A DNA stretch of 64,000 nucleotides, taken from Platycnemis pennipes. Lineage: Eukaryota > Arthropoda > Insecta > Odonata > Platycnemididae. The position numbers and the translations under genes are program-made. Below are positions 54,314 through 64,000 of the stretch, one piece after another; position 1 is the stretch's first letter; each line of letters starts with the position of its first letter. The stretch lies in NCBI GenBank assembly GCA_933228895.1, contig OW121856.1:107359027-107423026 (forward strand), in the 5' to 3' direction. Below the pieces are notes generated by a model. It ran no database searches and was not told where the DNA came from. It saw only the letters and a program-made list of their open reading frames with translations.

Positions 54314-57043
54314 TATTTCCAATCTCTTGTCCTTTCCCCTCCACATGGAGAGGAGGGAGTGGGGAATGGTGGGAGCAAGCCAATGCGCATGTTTTAGGGC
54401 ATGGCGAGGAGGAGTGACACTTTTGAGCAGTTCTTCATTCACCAGGGACTCCTCCCCTTGCTGAACCATTTCCAATCTCTTGGCCTTTCCACTCCACATG
54501 GAGAGGAGGGAGTGGGGAGTGGTGGGAGCAAGGCAATGCGCATGTTTTAGGGCATGGCGAGGAGGAGTGACACTTTTGAGCAGCTCTTCATTCACGAGGG
54601 ACTCCTCCCCTTGCTGAACGATTTCCTATCTCTTGGCCTTTCCCCTCCACATGGAGAGGAGGAAGTGGGTAGTGGTGGGAGCAAAGCAATGCGCATGTTT
54701 TAGGGCATGGCGAGTAGGAGTGACACTTTTGAGCAACTCTTCATTCACGAGGGACTCCTCCCCTTGCTGAACGATTTCCTATCTCTTGGCTTTTCCCCTC
54801 CACATGGAGAGGAGGGAGTGGTGGGAGCAAGGCAATGCGCATGTTTTAGGGCATGGCGAGTAGGAGTGACACTTTTGAGCAACTCTTCATTCACGAGGGT
54901 CTCCTCCCCTTGCTGAACGATTTCCTATCTCTTGGCCTTTCCCCTCCACATGGAGAGGAGGGAGTGGGGAGTGGTGGGAGCAAGGCAATGCGCATGTTTT
55001 AGGGCATGGGGAGGAGGAGTGACACTTTTGAGCAGCTCTTCATTCACGAGGGACTCCTCCCCTTGCTGAACCATTTCCAATCTCTTGGCCTTTCCCCTCC
55101 ACATGGAGAGGAGGGAGTGGGGAGTGGTGGGAGCAAGGCAATGCGCATGTTTTAGGGCATGGCGAGTAGGGGTGACACTTTTGAGCAACTCTTCATTCAC
55201 GAGGGTCTCCTCCCCTTGCTGAACGATTTCCTATCTCTTGGCCTTTCCCCTCCACATGGAGAGGAGGGAGTGGGGAGTGGTGGGAGCAAGGCAATGCGCA
55301 TGTTTTAGGGCATGGCGAGTAGGAGTGACACTTTTGAGCAACTCTTCATTCACGAGGGACTCCTCCCCTTGCTGAACGATTTCCTATCTCTTGGCCTTTC
55401 CCCTCCACATGGAGAGGAGGGAGTGGGGAGTGTTGGGAGCAAGGCAATGCGCATGTTTTAGGGCATGGGGAGGAGGAGTGACACTTTTGAGCAACTCTTC
55501 ATTCACGAGGGACTCCTCCCCTTGCTGAACGATTTCCTAACTCTTGGCCTTTCCCCTCCACATGGAGAGGAGGGAGTGGGGAGTGGTGGGAGCAAGGCAA
55601 TGCGCATGTTTTAGGGCATGGGGAGGAGGAGTGACACTTTTGAGCAGCTCTTCATTCACGAGGGACTCCTCCCCTTGCTGAACCATTTCCAATCTCTTGG
55701 CCTTTCCCCTCCACATGGAGAGGAGGGAGTGGGGAGTGGTGGGAGCAAGGCAATGCGCATGTTTTAGGGCATGGCGAGTAGGAGTGACACTTTTGAGCAG
55801 CTCTTCATTCACGAGGGACTCCTCCGCTTGCTCAATGATTTCCAATCTCTTGGCCTTTCCCCTCCACATGGAGAGGAGGGAGTGGGGAGTGGTGGGATCA
55901 AGCCAATGCGCATGTTTTAGGGCATGGCGAGGAGGAGTGACACTTTTGAGCAACTCTTCATTCACGAGGGACTTCTCCCCTTGCTGAACCAATTCCAATC
56001 TCTTTGCCTTTCCCCTCCACATGGAGAGGAGGGAGTGGGGAGTGATGGGAGCAAGGCAATGCGCATGTTTTAGGGCATGGCGAGTAGGGCGAGGGACTCC
56101 TCCCCTTGCTGAGTGATTTCCAATCTCTTGGCCTCTCCCCTCCACATGGAGAGGAGGGAGTGTGGTGTGGTGGGAGCAAGCCAATGCGCATGTTTTAGGG
56201 CATGGCGAGGAGGAGTGACACTTTTGAGCAGCTCTTCATTCACGAGGGACTCCTCCCCTTGCTGAATGATTTCCAATCTCTTGGCCTTTCCCCTCCACAT
56301 GGAGAGGAGGGATTGGGGTGTGGTGGGAGCAAGCCAATGCGCATGTTTTAGGGCATGGCGAGGAGGAGTGACACTTTTGAGCAGCTCTTCATTCACGAGG
56401 GACTCCTCCCCTTGCTGAATGATTTCCAATCTCTTGGCCTTTCCCCTCCACATGGAGAGGAGGGAGTGGGGAGTGGTCGGAGGAAGGCAATGCGCATGTT
56501 TTAGGGCATGGCGAGCAGGAGTGACACTTTTGAGCAGCTCTTCATTCACGAGGGACTTCTCCCCTTGCTGAACCAATTCCAATCTCTTTGCCTTTCCCCT
56601 CCACATGGAGAGGAGGGAGTGGGGAGTGATGGGAGCAAGTCAATGCGCATGTTTTAGGGCATGGCGAGTAGGGCGAGGGACTCCTCCCCTTGCTGAGTGA
56701 TTTCCAATCTCTTGGCCTCTCCCCTCCACATGGAGAGGAGGGAGTGTGGTGTGGTGGGAGCAAGCCAATGCGCATGTTTTAGGGCATGGCGAGGAGGAGT
56801 GACACTTTTGAGCAGCTCTTCATTCACGAGGGACTCCTCCCCTTGCTGAATGATTTCCAATCTCTTGGCCTTTCCCCTCCACATGGAGAGGAGGGAGTGG
56901 GGTGTGGTGGGAGCAAGGCAATGCGCATGTTTTAGGGCATGGCGAGGAGGAGTGACACTTTTGAGCAACTCTTCATTCACGAGGGACTCCCCCCCTGCTG
57001 AACCATTTCCAATCTCTTGGCCTTTCCCCTCCACATAGAGAGG
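54314..57043. repeat. Satellite array, 153-bp unit, about 18 copies, with 584-bp higher-order period
   Basis: The anchor CATGGAGAGG occurs at 54344, 54497, 54650, 54803, 54949, 55102, 55255, 55408, 55561, 55714, 55867, 56020, 56145, 56298, 56451, 56604, 56729 and 56882, with a degenerate CATAGAGAGG at 57034. The spacing is 153 bp except for one 146 and two 125. The two 125-bp units carry the same 28-bp deletion and lie 584 bp apart, and the surrounding units repeat too, so a 3 x 153 + 125 block was duplicated. Since 153 is a multiple of three, one - strand frame stays open through many units (51-residue repeat with NEELLKSVTPPRHALKHAH). Confidence 0.96.
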
Positions 57044-57306
57044 TCAAACGGGCTGTGGTGTTTTGTGTCCAAAAGAGGTGTTCGGTCTCGAGGGAAGGCG
57101 AGTCCCCTTTTTCCCAACATTTCCGATGTTCAGTCATGCAGATGGTTACCCGTGTGCCCAATAATGCACTTGGCACAATCACTGCACCTCATCTTGTGTA
57201 CACACTCCAGACTGGAGGGTGGGGTGAAATGGGTGCTTTGAGTGGCCCAGGAGGCTACACAATCTTGTTGTAGGAAGAGATTTTAATTTTGCCTTTTGGA
57301 AATATT

Positions 57307-57615
57307 TTACCTATTTTGGAAGAGAGGTTGATGATGTAGTCTACTCCACTTCGTGGGTTCCGGTGGGGTTGCTGTAAGAGTGCAAATTTGAGTGATGGCC
57401 AACTTCAGATGTTTTTTATGCAGAATACTATATGCAATATGCTCTTGGTAGCCATTTAGTGAAGCAATGTGTATGGTTATCTCCTGCTCTCTGTTAAACT
57501 CAGGGGGCTGCAAAGGTAAGGTCACCAGCCTGTGAATCAACGAGTTGAAAGCTTCAAGCTTATGAGGCACGGGATGAGAAGAGTCCATGGGAATAACTGT
57601 GTCATTATAGAACTG
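57307..57615 (-). pseudogene. Penelope-like element segment C-terminal to the RT
   Basis: YNDTVIPMDSSHPVPHKLEA then FNSLIHRLVTLPLQPPEFNR and HIASLNGYQEHIAYSILHKK. The (Y)TDT.I...S.HP..HK.AAFN(S/T)..HR...IPL pattern follows the RT in Penelope-like elements, before the GIY-YIG domain. The reverse transcriptase and nuclease parts are absent. Confidence 0.7.
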
Positions 57616-57714
57616 TTTTCAAAATATTCCAAATCTGTGTCTTCCATTTCCTCTAAATATCTCCAAGTCTAAGTTGGAAAATCTGAATGTACCTGATTGA
57701 TGTCTTTGCAGCTG

Positions 57715-58557
57715 AAATGCGTTTTACCGTTAAATCAGTGGAAGATCTATTCTGTGTTTGATTGTGGTATCCTTCCACTCTGTCTCGCTAGACACAGTTA
57801 CATTAGAATCAAATGGTGTTAAGCACTCATATTCACCACCGTACCATCCTCAATTCAACGGTCAGCTAAAAAGCTCTGTTAAGAGTGCTAAATGCATGTT
57901 ATGTTGTGCTTTTCCGGAAAATACTTGTGTAAATTTAGCTCTTGGTAATGTAGTGTTTAGTTATAGGAACTCTGTTCATAGTACAGCTAATGTTTGGCAG
58001 AACAGGTCCAGGTTAGATCTATTGATGCCTAATGTTGTCAAGACAGTGGAACTAAAACAAGAAAAACAAAACATACTTTGGTAATAGGAAAACTGGGATA
58101 TTATTAGAAAATCAAACTGTTCTAATTTGAGATTATCACACCAAAGACAAGTGGGTAGAAGGCAATATGTTAAAACAATTCAGTAGTGTAATGTTTTGAG
58201 TAATTTTAAAATGTGGTTTTGTTTGTAACTTACGTATTGATCGGCTCATAAGGCTGAACACGTACAGTGTTGATAGTACAGCTAATGTAAATACACTGGT
58301 GATTTCAATGTTGATATTGAGATAGTTGCAGATAGGGTTCTGAAACAACCCTTCTCGTAGCTCAGTCTAGATCATGCATCACCAGACCTACTGAGAACCA
58401 ATTGCCACCTCTCCTATTACATATCGTTCACATCACGTATGTATCTCCATCTCTTCAATCCCCAGTTTCACAAACATCCCTTCTCCTATCACTGGAATGG
58501 CTGTTTGTAAGAGATACCCTCAACGCCTAAGGAAGCCTGTTGATTGGCTTAACTTGT
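57715..58557 (+). pseudogene. Ty3/gypsy integrase-to-C-terminus fragment
   Basis: NGVKHSYSPPYHPQFNGQLK then SSVKSAKCMLCCAFPENTCV and NLALGNVVFSYRNSVHSTAN. YHPQ.NG.(A/L)(E/K) is the end of the integrase core; the catalytic Glu position is changed to Lys in this copy. Later frames end with RYPQRLRKPVDWLNL and a stop (58557), a C-terminus usual for gypsy Pol. It is on the same strand as 53880-54165, so both may come from one copy split by the satellite and a deletion. Confidence 0.7.
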
Positions 58558-58959
58558 AACATTGGTAATTTTGTGTTTATTATGGTATCTGCTTGTGCTA
58601 GTTAGTGGTTCATTTCTTGTACCATTATGTTCCTTGTTTAAATTCTTTGTTTAGATATTAGTTACTTTCTATTGTGCTGATTTCTGAAGTTGAAACTTGA
58701 TATTACTAAACGTTGTACTTGAATTATGCTTGGCAAACTGTTCTGTCGTAATATAAATAAATTGAGAGGATGGAATCGATGGATGTTAAATTATTAAGTC
58801 ACGGTATTTATTCATATATTATTGGTGTAATATTGAATAAGAAATGAATCTGCTGGCAGGCACTTATGTGCCAAGTCACAGTGCTTTAGGTGAGTTCAGG
58901 GCATGTTGTCCCGACATGTGGCAAGACAGGCATGCTCCAAATTCATGCTTGAGTTTTTA
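58558..58959. other. Possible gypsy 3' flank; no LTR boundary proven
   Basis: AT-rich with an AATAAA-type signal near 58757. It could be the 3' UTR/LTR of the decayed gypsy copy, but no paired LTR was found in the window. Confidence 0.3.
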
Positions 58960-59300
58960 TTGTTAGCTCTCTCTTCTTAGTGGTGCCACCGAATTTTGGT
59001 GGTACTAGTGAAAAGTGCCACGGCATGAATTTGAAAGTTTTGTCACTCGTCGAGAAAAATATAAACGGTATGAAGTTACTTTTTAGGTATGAATGAAATG
59101 CTTTTTTTTATTTAACAAAAAATGGATTAATTGTTGTTCATGGTATTCTAATACACTGCATAAAGGATAAATGTAATTGTTACAACAAAAATAGTTAAAA
59201 CATGAATTTGCACCTGAGCCAATATATCAGCTCATGCCACTTTTTGCCCGTGGAGCAAAAGCCGATATATTGGCCCTTGGTACTAAGAGAGTTAGTAACA
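58960..59300. mobile_element. Candidate MITE with GTTA(G/C)..CTCT..CTTAGT termini
   Basis: TTAGCTCTCTCTTCTTAGTG near 58963 and TACTAAGAGAGTTAGTAACA near 59281 are imperfect inverted repeats. A stem GAGCCAATATATCAGC / GCCGATATATTGGCCC (59215-59277) lies near the right end. It is about 100 bp upstream of the acceptor of OLA1 exon 7. Confidence 0.45.
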
Positions 59301-59398
59301 ATAATAAAAACTTTTTCTCTGGGTGTATTTAAAAACGACCAGTTTCAACCAACCGCCTTCCTACATTTTTGATGTTGACAAGTGCCCCTCATCTTCAG

Positions 59399-59542
59399 GC
59401 TCTCGGGAATCAAGGGTTGGGTGGACACCCACGACCCAGGAGCCGTGATCATCCCCTTCTCGGGTGCCTTTGAAGCCAAGATGGTGGCGGCTGAGAGCAA
59501 GGAGGAGCAAGATGCCCTGGCCAAGGAGTTGGGGGCGACCAG
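59399..59542 (+). CDS. OLA1: OLA1 coding exon 7 (G5 motif); gene continues right of the window
   Basis: 144 bp between acceptor CCTCATCTTCAG (ends 59398) and donor GTGGGC (59543). It completes Trp243 and encodes LSGIKGWVDTHDPGAVIIPF then SGAFEAKMVAAESKEEQDAL and AKELGAT (244-290) plus AG. W(V/I)D..DPGA.(V/I)IPFSGA is a family signature, and SGA (264-266) is the G5 motif. The rest of the ATPase domain and the TGS-like domain would lie to the right. No further exon was found before 64000. Confidence 0.95.
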
Positions 59543-59939
59543 GTGGGCACTCGAAGAATTAACCCTTTGCACTTTGTTTGTCACACAATGTTAGACTTAA
59601 TATGCACTTTACATGCTAATGGTATCGAATTTAATAACATCGCTAGGACATGGTTTCCACAAAAAATGGGGTGAACAAAATGTGCCTTGAGGTCCAGTAA
59701 TTCTACTGATCAGGTTTCTTTATAATTCCTTGCAAAATCATGAGAGTCAAAAAGACATTCATTTCAGGAACACTCACTGAAAATCCTGCCTCTGCTCTTC
59801 TGAGCCAACGGGTATGCCTTGGAAACAATGAGCAGCATACCCATTGGACTCATTGGTAATAAGTTCTATCATATGATAATAAATCTGTTCAGAATTCTTA
59901 TGTTATCCATTGTATATTTTATTTAAAAAATCACTTTCA

Positions 59940-60452
59940 CAGGGCACTTTTCGTGATGTGTGGAAATCCAGTTACGTTGTTCCAATCCACAAAAATGGGA
60001 ATAAATAAGAAGTTAAGAATTACCGACCAATTTCCTTACAATCTTGCGTCAGTAAAACATTCGAAAAAATCATTTGTTATAAAATTTCAAGTGACCTTAG
60101 AATTTAATTACTCCACATCAGCATGGCTTCATTTCAGGTCATTCTACAGTTACAAATCTACTAGTGTCCCAGCACAATATACTTGGATAATTTAATAACT
60201 ACCATCAAGTTGATTCTGTTTACACAGAAGAGAAACAAAGAGGATGAAGCTAAATATTTCCAAATGTAGTGTTACACATTCTGTCATAGTCAAACCTATA
60301 CTCACCTCCCATACTTCATAATTGGAGGAGTACTCTTAAAAAGAGTAACCAAAATAAAAGACCCCTGGGTGTGTGGTTTCACTCATCTCTGTATTTCAAC
60401 GTACATGTAGAAAAAGCAATCATCCAAAGGCCTACAAATGTTAGGTTTTATT
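59940..60452 (+). pseudogene. LINE (Jockey/CR1-like) RT fragments, internally deleted
   Basis: GTFRDVWKSSYVVPIHKNGN then EVKNYRPISLQSCVSKTFEK (about 59943-60070) are RT domains 0-2. After broken sequence, LKRVTKIKDPWVCGF and KGLQMLGFI (60340-60450) correspond to the RT thumb region. The catalytic palm is deleted. It ends where a Tigger-type terminus begins (60454). Confidence 0.65.
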
Positions 60453-60922
60453 ACAGTTGAGCATCTTTAATCCGGCACAGTCAGGACCGAAGTGATGCGG
60501 AATTAGGGATTTTGCCGGACTATGGGTCATGCATGACAACTGGTCTATTTTTGACATCCTGAATGTTTTCATTGAAAGGGGTCAATCATTCATAACAAAA
60601 TATATTCGTTTGTCATTTACTGAACATAATTTCAAAAAGAGTCACTGAGAATAATCAGAAAGAAATGGTGTTTTAATTCACAAAGTTATTACTTAAAAGT
60701 GTCAAAGTTGCTCATTGAGTGAAAATAACGGAATATAAGCATTGTGCATATTACTGCACGTTTAAAAAATTTTAATCTGTGGTTTTTCTCAACTTGCACT
60801 TTTTCTGCGATCGTTAACGTGTTGTACTGATGCCTCACTCCTCTGCTGTTGCTACAATTGTAGAGATGACACATGATTTGGGAGAAACATGAGCAGGTAA
60901 CAATAATATTAACAAATCACGT
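60453..60922 (-). pseudogene. Tigger/pogo element remnant with terminus and CENPB-type HTH
   Basis: TACAGTTGAGCATCTTTAAT then CCGGCACAGTCAGG at 60453-60487 is a Tigger-type terminal repeat. On the - strand, YNTLTIAEKVQVEKN (about 60815-60770) resembles the start of the pogo CENPB_N helix-turn-helix (TL..K..(I/V)). The DDE core is missing. Its other end was cut by the gypsy LTR at 60923. Confidence 0.45.
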
Positions 60923-62178
60923 TGTACCCCTACCCCTTTTCAAACCGTCGGGTACCTACCTTTGCTTTCTTTTCTTCCGGATAGCTCGTTAGGTTCCACA
61001 CACACTCTTATACAATTAAATATTTCACACTTTTGTATACGTTAATACCGTTAATTTGCTATTGGGGTCAAGGAAATCAGACAAGGAAACATTTATAATT
61101 TCATGCACAATATCTCTGTATTACTATTTGTTTTAACCTTAATTGGGCCCAATTTACAATTTCATATCAAATTTTACTTTAATCAGTGATCTCGATTCAA
61201 TCCTTATGGTTAACTTTATAGTGGGCTTTTTCCTTTTAACTAATTATTCCAACGTTCACAGACTTATCGTGGCCACTGGTTCCCGTGATCCGCTGGACTT
61301 ATCTCTGTCTCCCGCCGATATCTGCCTTATCACGGGCCCCGGGACTGCTCCGCTGACGCGTACACCTTATCCTCCTTTTTTTTCTCTCCCTCTGGGTCCT
61401 CGTTTTTCTTTCTCTCCTTTCCTCTTTCTCACTATCACCTCTTTCTTTTCTCGCCACGTAACTACCGACGCTGTTTTCTAATTGTTGCCTTCCTCACTTT
61501 TTTTGTTTTTTAACCCATTGTTACGCCGCGCGTAATGCCAAACTCCCCGTGCTTATCTAATAATTCATCGATATTTCCGCCGCGGGTGCTGCCAACCCGT
61601 GGTGCTTAACCCGTCGGTTTATACTAGCCCCATTAAAAGAAAGATTTCTTGGGCAGCAAAAATATTTCTTTTAAAGCCTTCAATCAAAATAATACAAGTT
61701 TTTATCTATACCTATCGCTCTCGCTCTAAGCCCCAACGCCTTCAGACCTTTAACCCTCTCCCTTCTTACAATAATACCCTTAAAATTAACAAAGAACGCT
61801 TAAAATTACATACAATGAAGGCAGGCGTCTCATCAGCTCTATAGCTGGGCACATCAGACGACACCTGTTGTCACACAAAAAAAAGAATCACTCAAACATT
61901 CCTAAATATAAACAAACAATAACATTTTGAAAAATAAATAAATACTGTTCTCACAGCTGATTGTTTCCACGTCGCTACGTACACACATTCACATTCGCAC
62001 TTTCTGTGTTGCACTTTGTTTATAGGCCACGCCCCCCTTTCACAGGTTGGTGTGTTTCAGTAGCACCGTCTCTCCTTCCGATCATACCTTTTTCTTTTTA
62101 TCTTTCTCGGGAATCACACCACTCATATACACATACATGGAATAACCCTGACATTGTATCTCTTAAACATAAATTACA
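60923..62178 (-). repeat. Candidate 3' LTR of the Ty3/gypsy element
   Basis: Bounded by TGTA (60923) and TACA (62175-62178), which makes 4-bp inverted ends. The purine-rich stretch GGAGGGAGCAATTG on the - strand precedes it and could be the polypurine tract. It starts 80 bp after the Pol stop at 62258. The exact borders cannot be confirmed because the 5' LTR is outside the window. Confidence 0.4.
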
Positions 62179-62257
62179 CAATTGCTCCCTCCATTTAACA
62201 CTACTTATAATGTAACCAAGTGTGTGTGGCCTGCTCTCTCTCTCCCCTCCTAGATAA

Positions 62258-64000
62258 TTATATCTCGCCTCTCGGTTGTCCGCTTCGCGTCGCGTTGTAG
62301 TATGGCCTAAAATTCGACACGTGGAACGTCCCTCGTATTTCCACGGAATATGGATTCTCCACAGTGCAGGTGGCTGGACCCTTAAACTCTACGATTGTGT
62401 ATGGTCCTTCATACACCGGGAGGAAATCATGGAATATTCCTCTCCCCTTGTCGGACATCCCGCACGTACGTATTAATACCTTATCCCCTACTTGGTACTC
62501 AATTCTCTTTCTTATGTGCTTCCTATGTTCTCTCTCTATCCTCTGTTTCGCCTTTTTGGAGATGTTGTTCTTGATTCTCTCTAGCGTATCCGCAGCATCT
62601 GCGCTCTCTGTTCCCCGCTCTATCTTCAACCATTTCTCCCAAATTCTTTCAGGTTTGTGCCCAAACTGTGCCTCAGTCGGGGTCACTTCCGTGGTAGTGT
62701 TATGGGAATCATTCATGCAAGCCTCTACGATCCCCAAGTGTCTCACCCATGATGAATGCGCCTTTTGGCAGAAAATCCGTAGAAGAGTTTTCATCGTTCT
62801 ATGATACCTCTCAACCATATTCCCCTGTGGATGTCTGATGCTGCATAAAATTGGTCTGATGTTGGCTTTCCTCAGACGATCTAGCCATACCTGACTTGTA
62901 AATTGCGTCCCCCGATCGCTGAGGATCCGCCTATATGTTCCGACCTGTGGTAGATGTCGTTCAAATAACACCTTTATGATGGCTTTCGTTGTTGCCCTAC
63001 GGAGTGGGTACAATTTCACGTATTTGGTGAAAGCATCAATGGTCGACAGAATGTATTTGCATCCATATTGCCCCGCAGGTAGCGCTCCCACTATGTCTAT
63101 GCACATTAGGTCGTTTTTTCCTTGTGGGTTAACACTCTGCATTTCTGCGTGAGCAGGTTGATTTGACACCTTTAATAATTGGCACATCATGCATGATGCC
63201 GTCGCCTTTCTGATTTCTTGGTACAACTTTGGGTATGTAAAATCCTCCCTAATCATACGATGCAATTTGTCAGCGCCCAGGTGTCCATACATTAAGTGCA
63301 CTCCGTTTATTAATACCGGAAGTAAGTTGCTGGGTATGCAAAATTTTTCTCCATCCTCGCCGATCTTCACTAACCCCGTCCGTGTCATGCGATGCCTACC
63401 ATCTTCCCCGTGTCCTTCCGCAAGTCGCTCTATAATTTCCCTCAGCCTTGGGTCTCTCCTTTGGTGGTACTCCAAATTCTTCAGGCCAGCTGCTAGCTCC
63501 TCCGGTGGTTCGCTCGCTAGAATCATGGCTATCACTGGCTCCTCCTCCGGGAATTGGCTTCCCGCCGGTGCATCATATGGGTGTCGGCTGAGTACGTCTG
63601 CCACTATGTTATCTTTGCCCTTGCAATATTGTATCTCGAAATTATATTCTTGAATATATAAAATCCATCGGGATAGAGTGGTGTTTAATAACCGACATTT
63701 GAAGATGAATGACAAGGCTTTGTGGTCAGTGACGACCACTATCCGTGCTTCCAGTATGAAGCTCCTGTATTTCTTAAGGGCATATATAATTGCTACTAGC
63801 TCCTTGAGAGTGGTACTGTATGTGATTTCCGCGCCCCTCAAGCTCCTACTTGCAAAATATATCACCCGCTCTTCCCTTTCGTCCGTCAGCTGATATAAGC
63901 GACTAGAAATGGCAAATCCGCTGGCGTCGGTCTGAATATAGTATATTCTGTCTGGGTCCGGATGATGTAGCATGACTGATTGGCAGAATTCCTTCTTTAT
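62258..64000 (-). CDS. Ty3/gypsy Pol: RNase H and integrase, frame open to the window edge
   Basis: An uninterrupted frame of more than 571 residues entering from the right edge. Counted from the Met at 63973: RNase H residues 10-130, with YIQTDASG (Asp16), Glu58 in TTLKELVAI and Asp83 in VVTDHKALSF as the catalytic triad. Then a zinc-binding H2C2 region (HLMYGHLGADKLHR ... CMMCQ, about 225-268), and an integrase core with Asp in DIVGAL, Asp in ILSDRGTQF and Glu in GNMVERYHR. The C-terminal part (YQVGDKVLIRT ... YEGPYTIVEFKGPATC ... HVSNFRPYY) is the usual gypsy GPY/F-type module. No stop or frameshift is visible, unlike every other retroelement here, so this is a young copy. The RT lies off the edge. 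It is antisense to OLA1, in its intron. Confidence 0.93.
   Translation of the reverse strand: MKKEFCQSVMLHHPDPDRIYYIQTDASGFAISSRLYQLTDEREERVIYFASRSLRGAEITYSTTLKELVAIIYALKKYRSFILEARIVVVTDHKALSFIFKCRLLNTTLSRWILYIQEYNFEIQYCKGKDNIVADVLSRHPYDAPAGSQFPEEEPVIAMILASEPPEELAAGLKNLEYHQRRDPRLREIIERLAEGHGEDGRHRMTRTGLVKIGEDGEKFCIPSNLLPVLINGVHLMYGHLGADKLHRMIREDFTYPKLYQEIRKATASCMMCQLLKVSNQPAHAEMQSVNPQGKNDLMCIDIVGALPAGQYGCKYILSTIDAFTKYVKLYPLRRATTKAIIKVLFERHLPQVGTYRRILSDRGTQFTSQVWLDRLRKANIRPILCSIRHPQGNMVERYHRTMKTLLRIFCQKAHSSWVRHLGIVEACMNDSHNTTTEVTPTEAQFGHKPERIWEKWLKIERGTESADAADTLERIKNNISKKAKQRIEREHRKHIRKRIEYQVGDKVLIRTCGMSDKGRGIFHDFLPVYEGPYTIVEFKGPATCTVENPYSVEIRGTFHVSNFRPYYNATRSGQPRGEI

Larger units (their letters stand above)
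52304..59398. other. OLA1: OLA1 intron (7.1 kb)
   Basis: Contains a candidate hAT-like end (52670-52790), gypsy fragments (53880-54165 and 57715-58557), the 153-bp satellite (54314-57043), a Penelope RT-tail fragment (57307-57615) and a candidate MITE (58960-59300). 52791-53879 has no recognised gene. Confidence 0.7.
20142..59542 (+). other. OLA1: OLA1 gene span (Obg-like ATPase 1), seven coding exons visible, 3' part beyond the window
   Basis: OLA1 is a cytosolic P-loop ATPase of the Obg/YchF subfamily (TRAFAC class), linked to translation control and stress responses. The exons sum to 872 nt, about 290 of the roughly 395 residues usual for the family. Motifs by residue: G1 GVPNVGKST at 30-38, G3 DIAG at 93-96, G4 NLSE at 230-233 (the family has NxxE instead of NKxD, which underlies its ATP preference), and G5 SGA at 264-266. 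Introns are 1.07, 6.77, 3.42, 3.91, 16.3 and 7.1 kb, and the last exceeds 4.4 kb. The C-terminal TGS-like domain is not in this window. All phases agree between neighbouring exons, so the gene looks intact. Confidence 0.95.
59543..60922. other. OLA1: Start of OLA1 intron 7
   Basis: 59558-59573 resembles the end of the piggyBac-type MITE (TTAACCCTTTGCACT). 59575-59939 has nothing recognised. LINE and Tigger remnants follow, then a gypsy LTR. Confidence 0.55.

Noticed and set aside
54314..57043. Repeated 51-residue protein as a real gene
   Set aside because: The frame depends on the unit length being divisible by three, shifts at the deleted units, and has no promoter, start or splice evidence. 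Kept as a finding, not as a gene.
61143..61844. Two + strand frames (112 and 81 residues)
   Set aside because: They lie within the candidate gypsy LTR, antisense to the element, without domains.
62364..63893. Several + strand frames of 66-154 residues
   Set aside because: Shadows of the long gypsy Pol frame on the - strand.

Overview
The window looks like nuclear DNA of an arthropod, most likely an insect with a large, AT-rich, repeat-laden genome. The grounds are spliced host genes with canonical GT/AG sites and very long introns, and a transposon mix typical of insects: Penelope-like elements with GIY-YIG domains, several LINE clades, hAT, pogo/Tigger and TTAA-ended elements, Ty1/copia and Ty3/gypsy, and tRNA-derived SINEs. 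The species cannot be named from the sequence alone.

Host genes. (1) OLA1 (Obg-like ATPase 1) runs on the + strand. Seven coding exons can be placed (20142-20332, 21403-21459, 28225-28352, 31768-31943, 35857-35934, 52206-52303, 59399-59542). Every junction is phase-consistent, giving about 290 residues that carry the G1, G3, G4 (NLSE) and G5 motifs. The C-terminal exons lie beyond base 64000. The intron between 35935 and 52205 is 16.3 kb, almost all of it transposon. (2) A divergent gene on the - strand starts at 9664. Its first coding exon (9607-9664) encodes a SARA-like (ZFYVE9/16) N-terminus, and a phase-matched second exon lies 7.5 kb away at 2039-2148. The remainder would lie left of the window.

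Layout. 1-920: LINE endonuclease remnant. 2.0-9.7 kb: SARA-like gene with a large intron holding a hAT remnant, a GGATCC-rich element and a TTAA-ended element. 9.7-20.1 kb: region between the two genes, with a tandem duplication, a copia remnant (LTR, PBS, gag, protease, RT), a LINE nested in a pogo-type MITE, and more nested MITEs. 20.1-64 kb: OLA1. Its introns hold a 15-unit 118-bp satellite (24.4-26.1 kb), foldback palindromes, a CR1/Jockey-type LINE carrying a tRNA-derived SINE, a 4.2-kb hAT with probable 5-bp target duplications, a hAT with an exact 8-bp duplication holding a pogo MITE, a complete 2.3-kb ZMYM-type hAT inside a Penelope-like element, an R4-like LINE with a twin-priming-like inversion, an 18-unit 153-bp satellite with a 584-bp higher-order repeat (54.3-57.0 kb), and, at the right edge, a Ty3/gypsy element with an intact RNase H/integrase frame on the - strand.

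The two host genes have no obvious functional link. They are divergent neighbours (OLA1: cytosolic ATPase linked to translation and stress; SARA: endosomal FYVE scaffold in TGF-beta signalling). The rest of the window is best read as a layered record of transposition, and target-site duplications give the order of insertion in several places.
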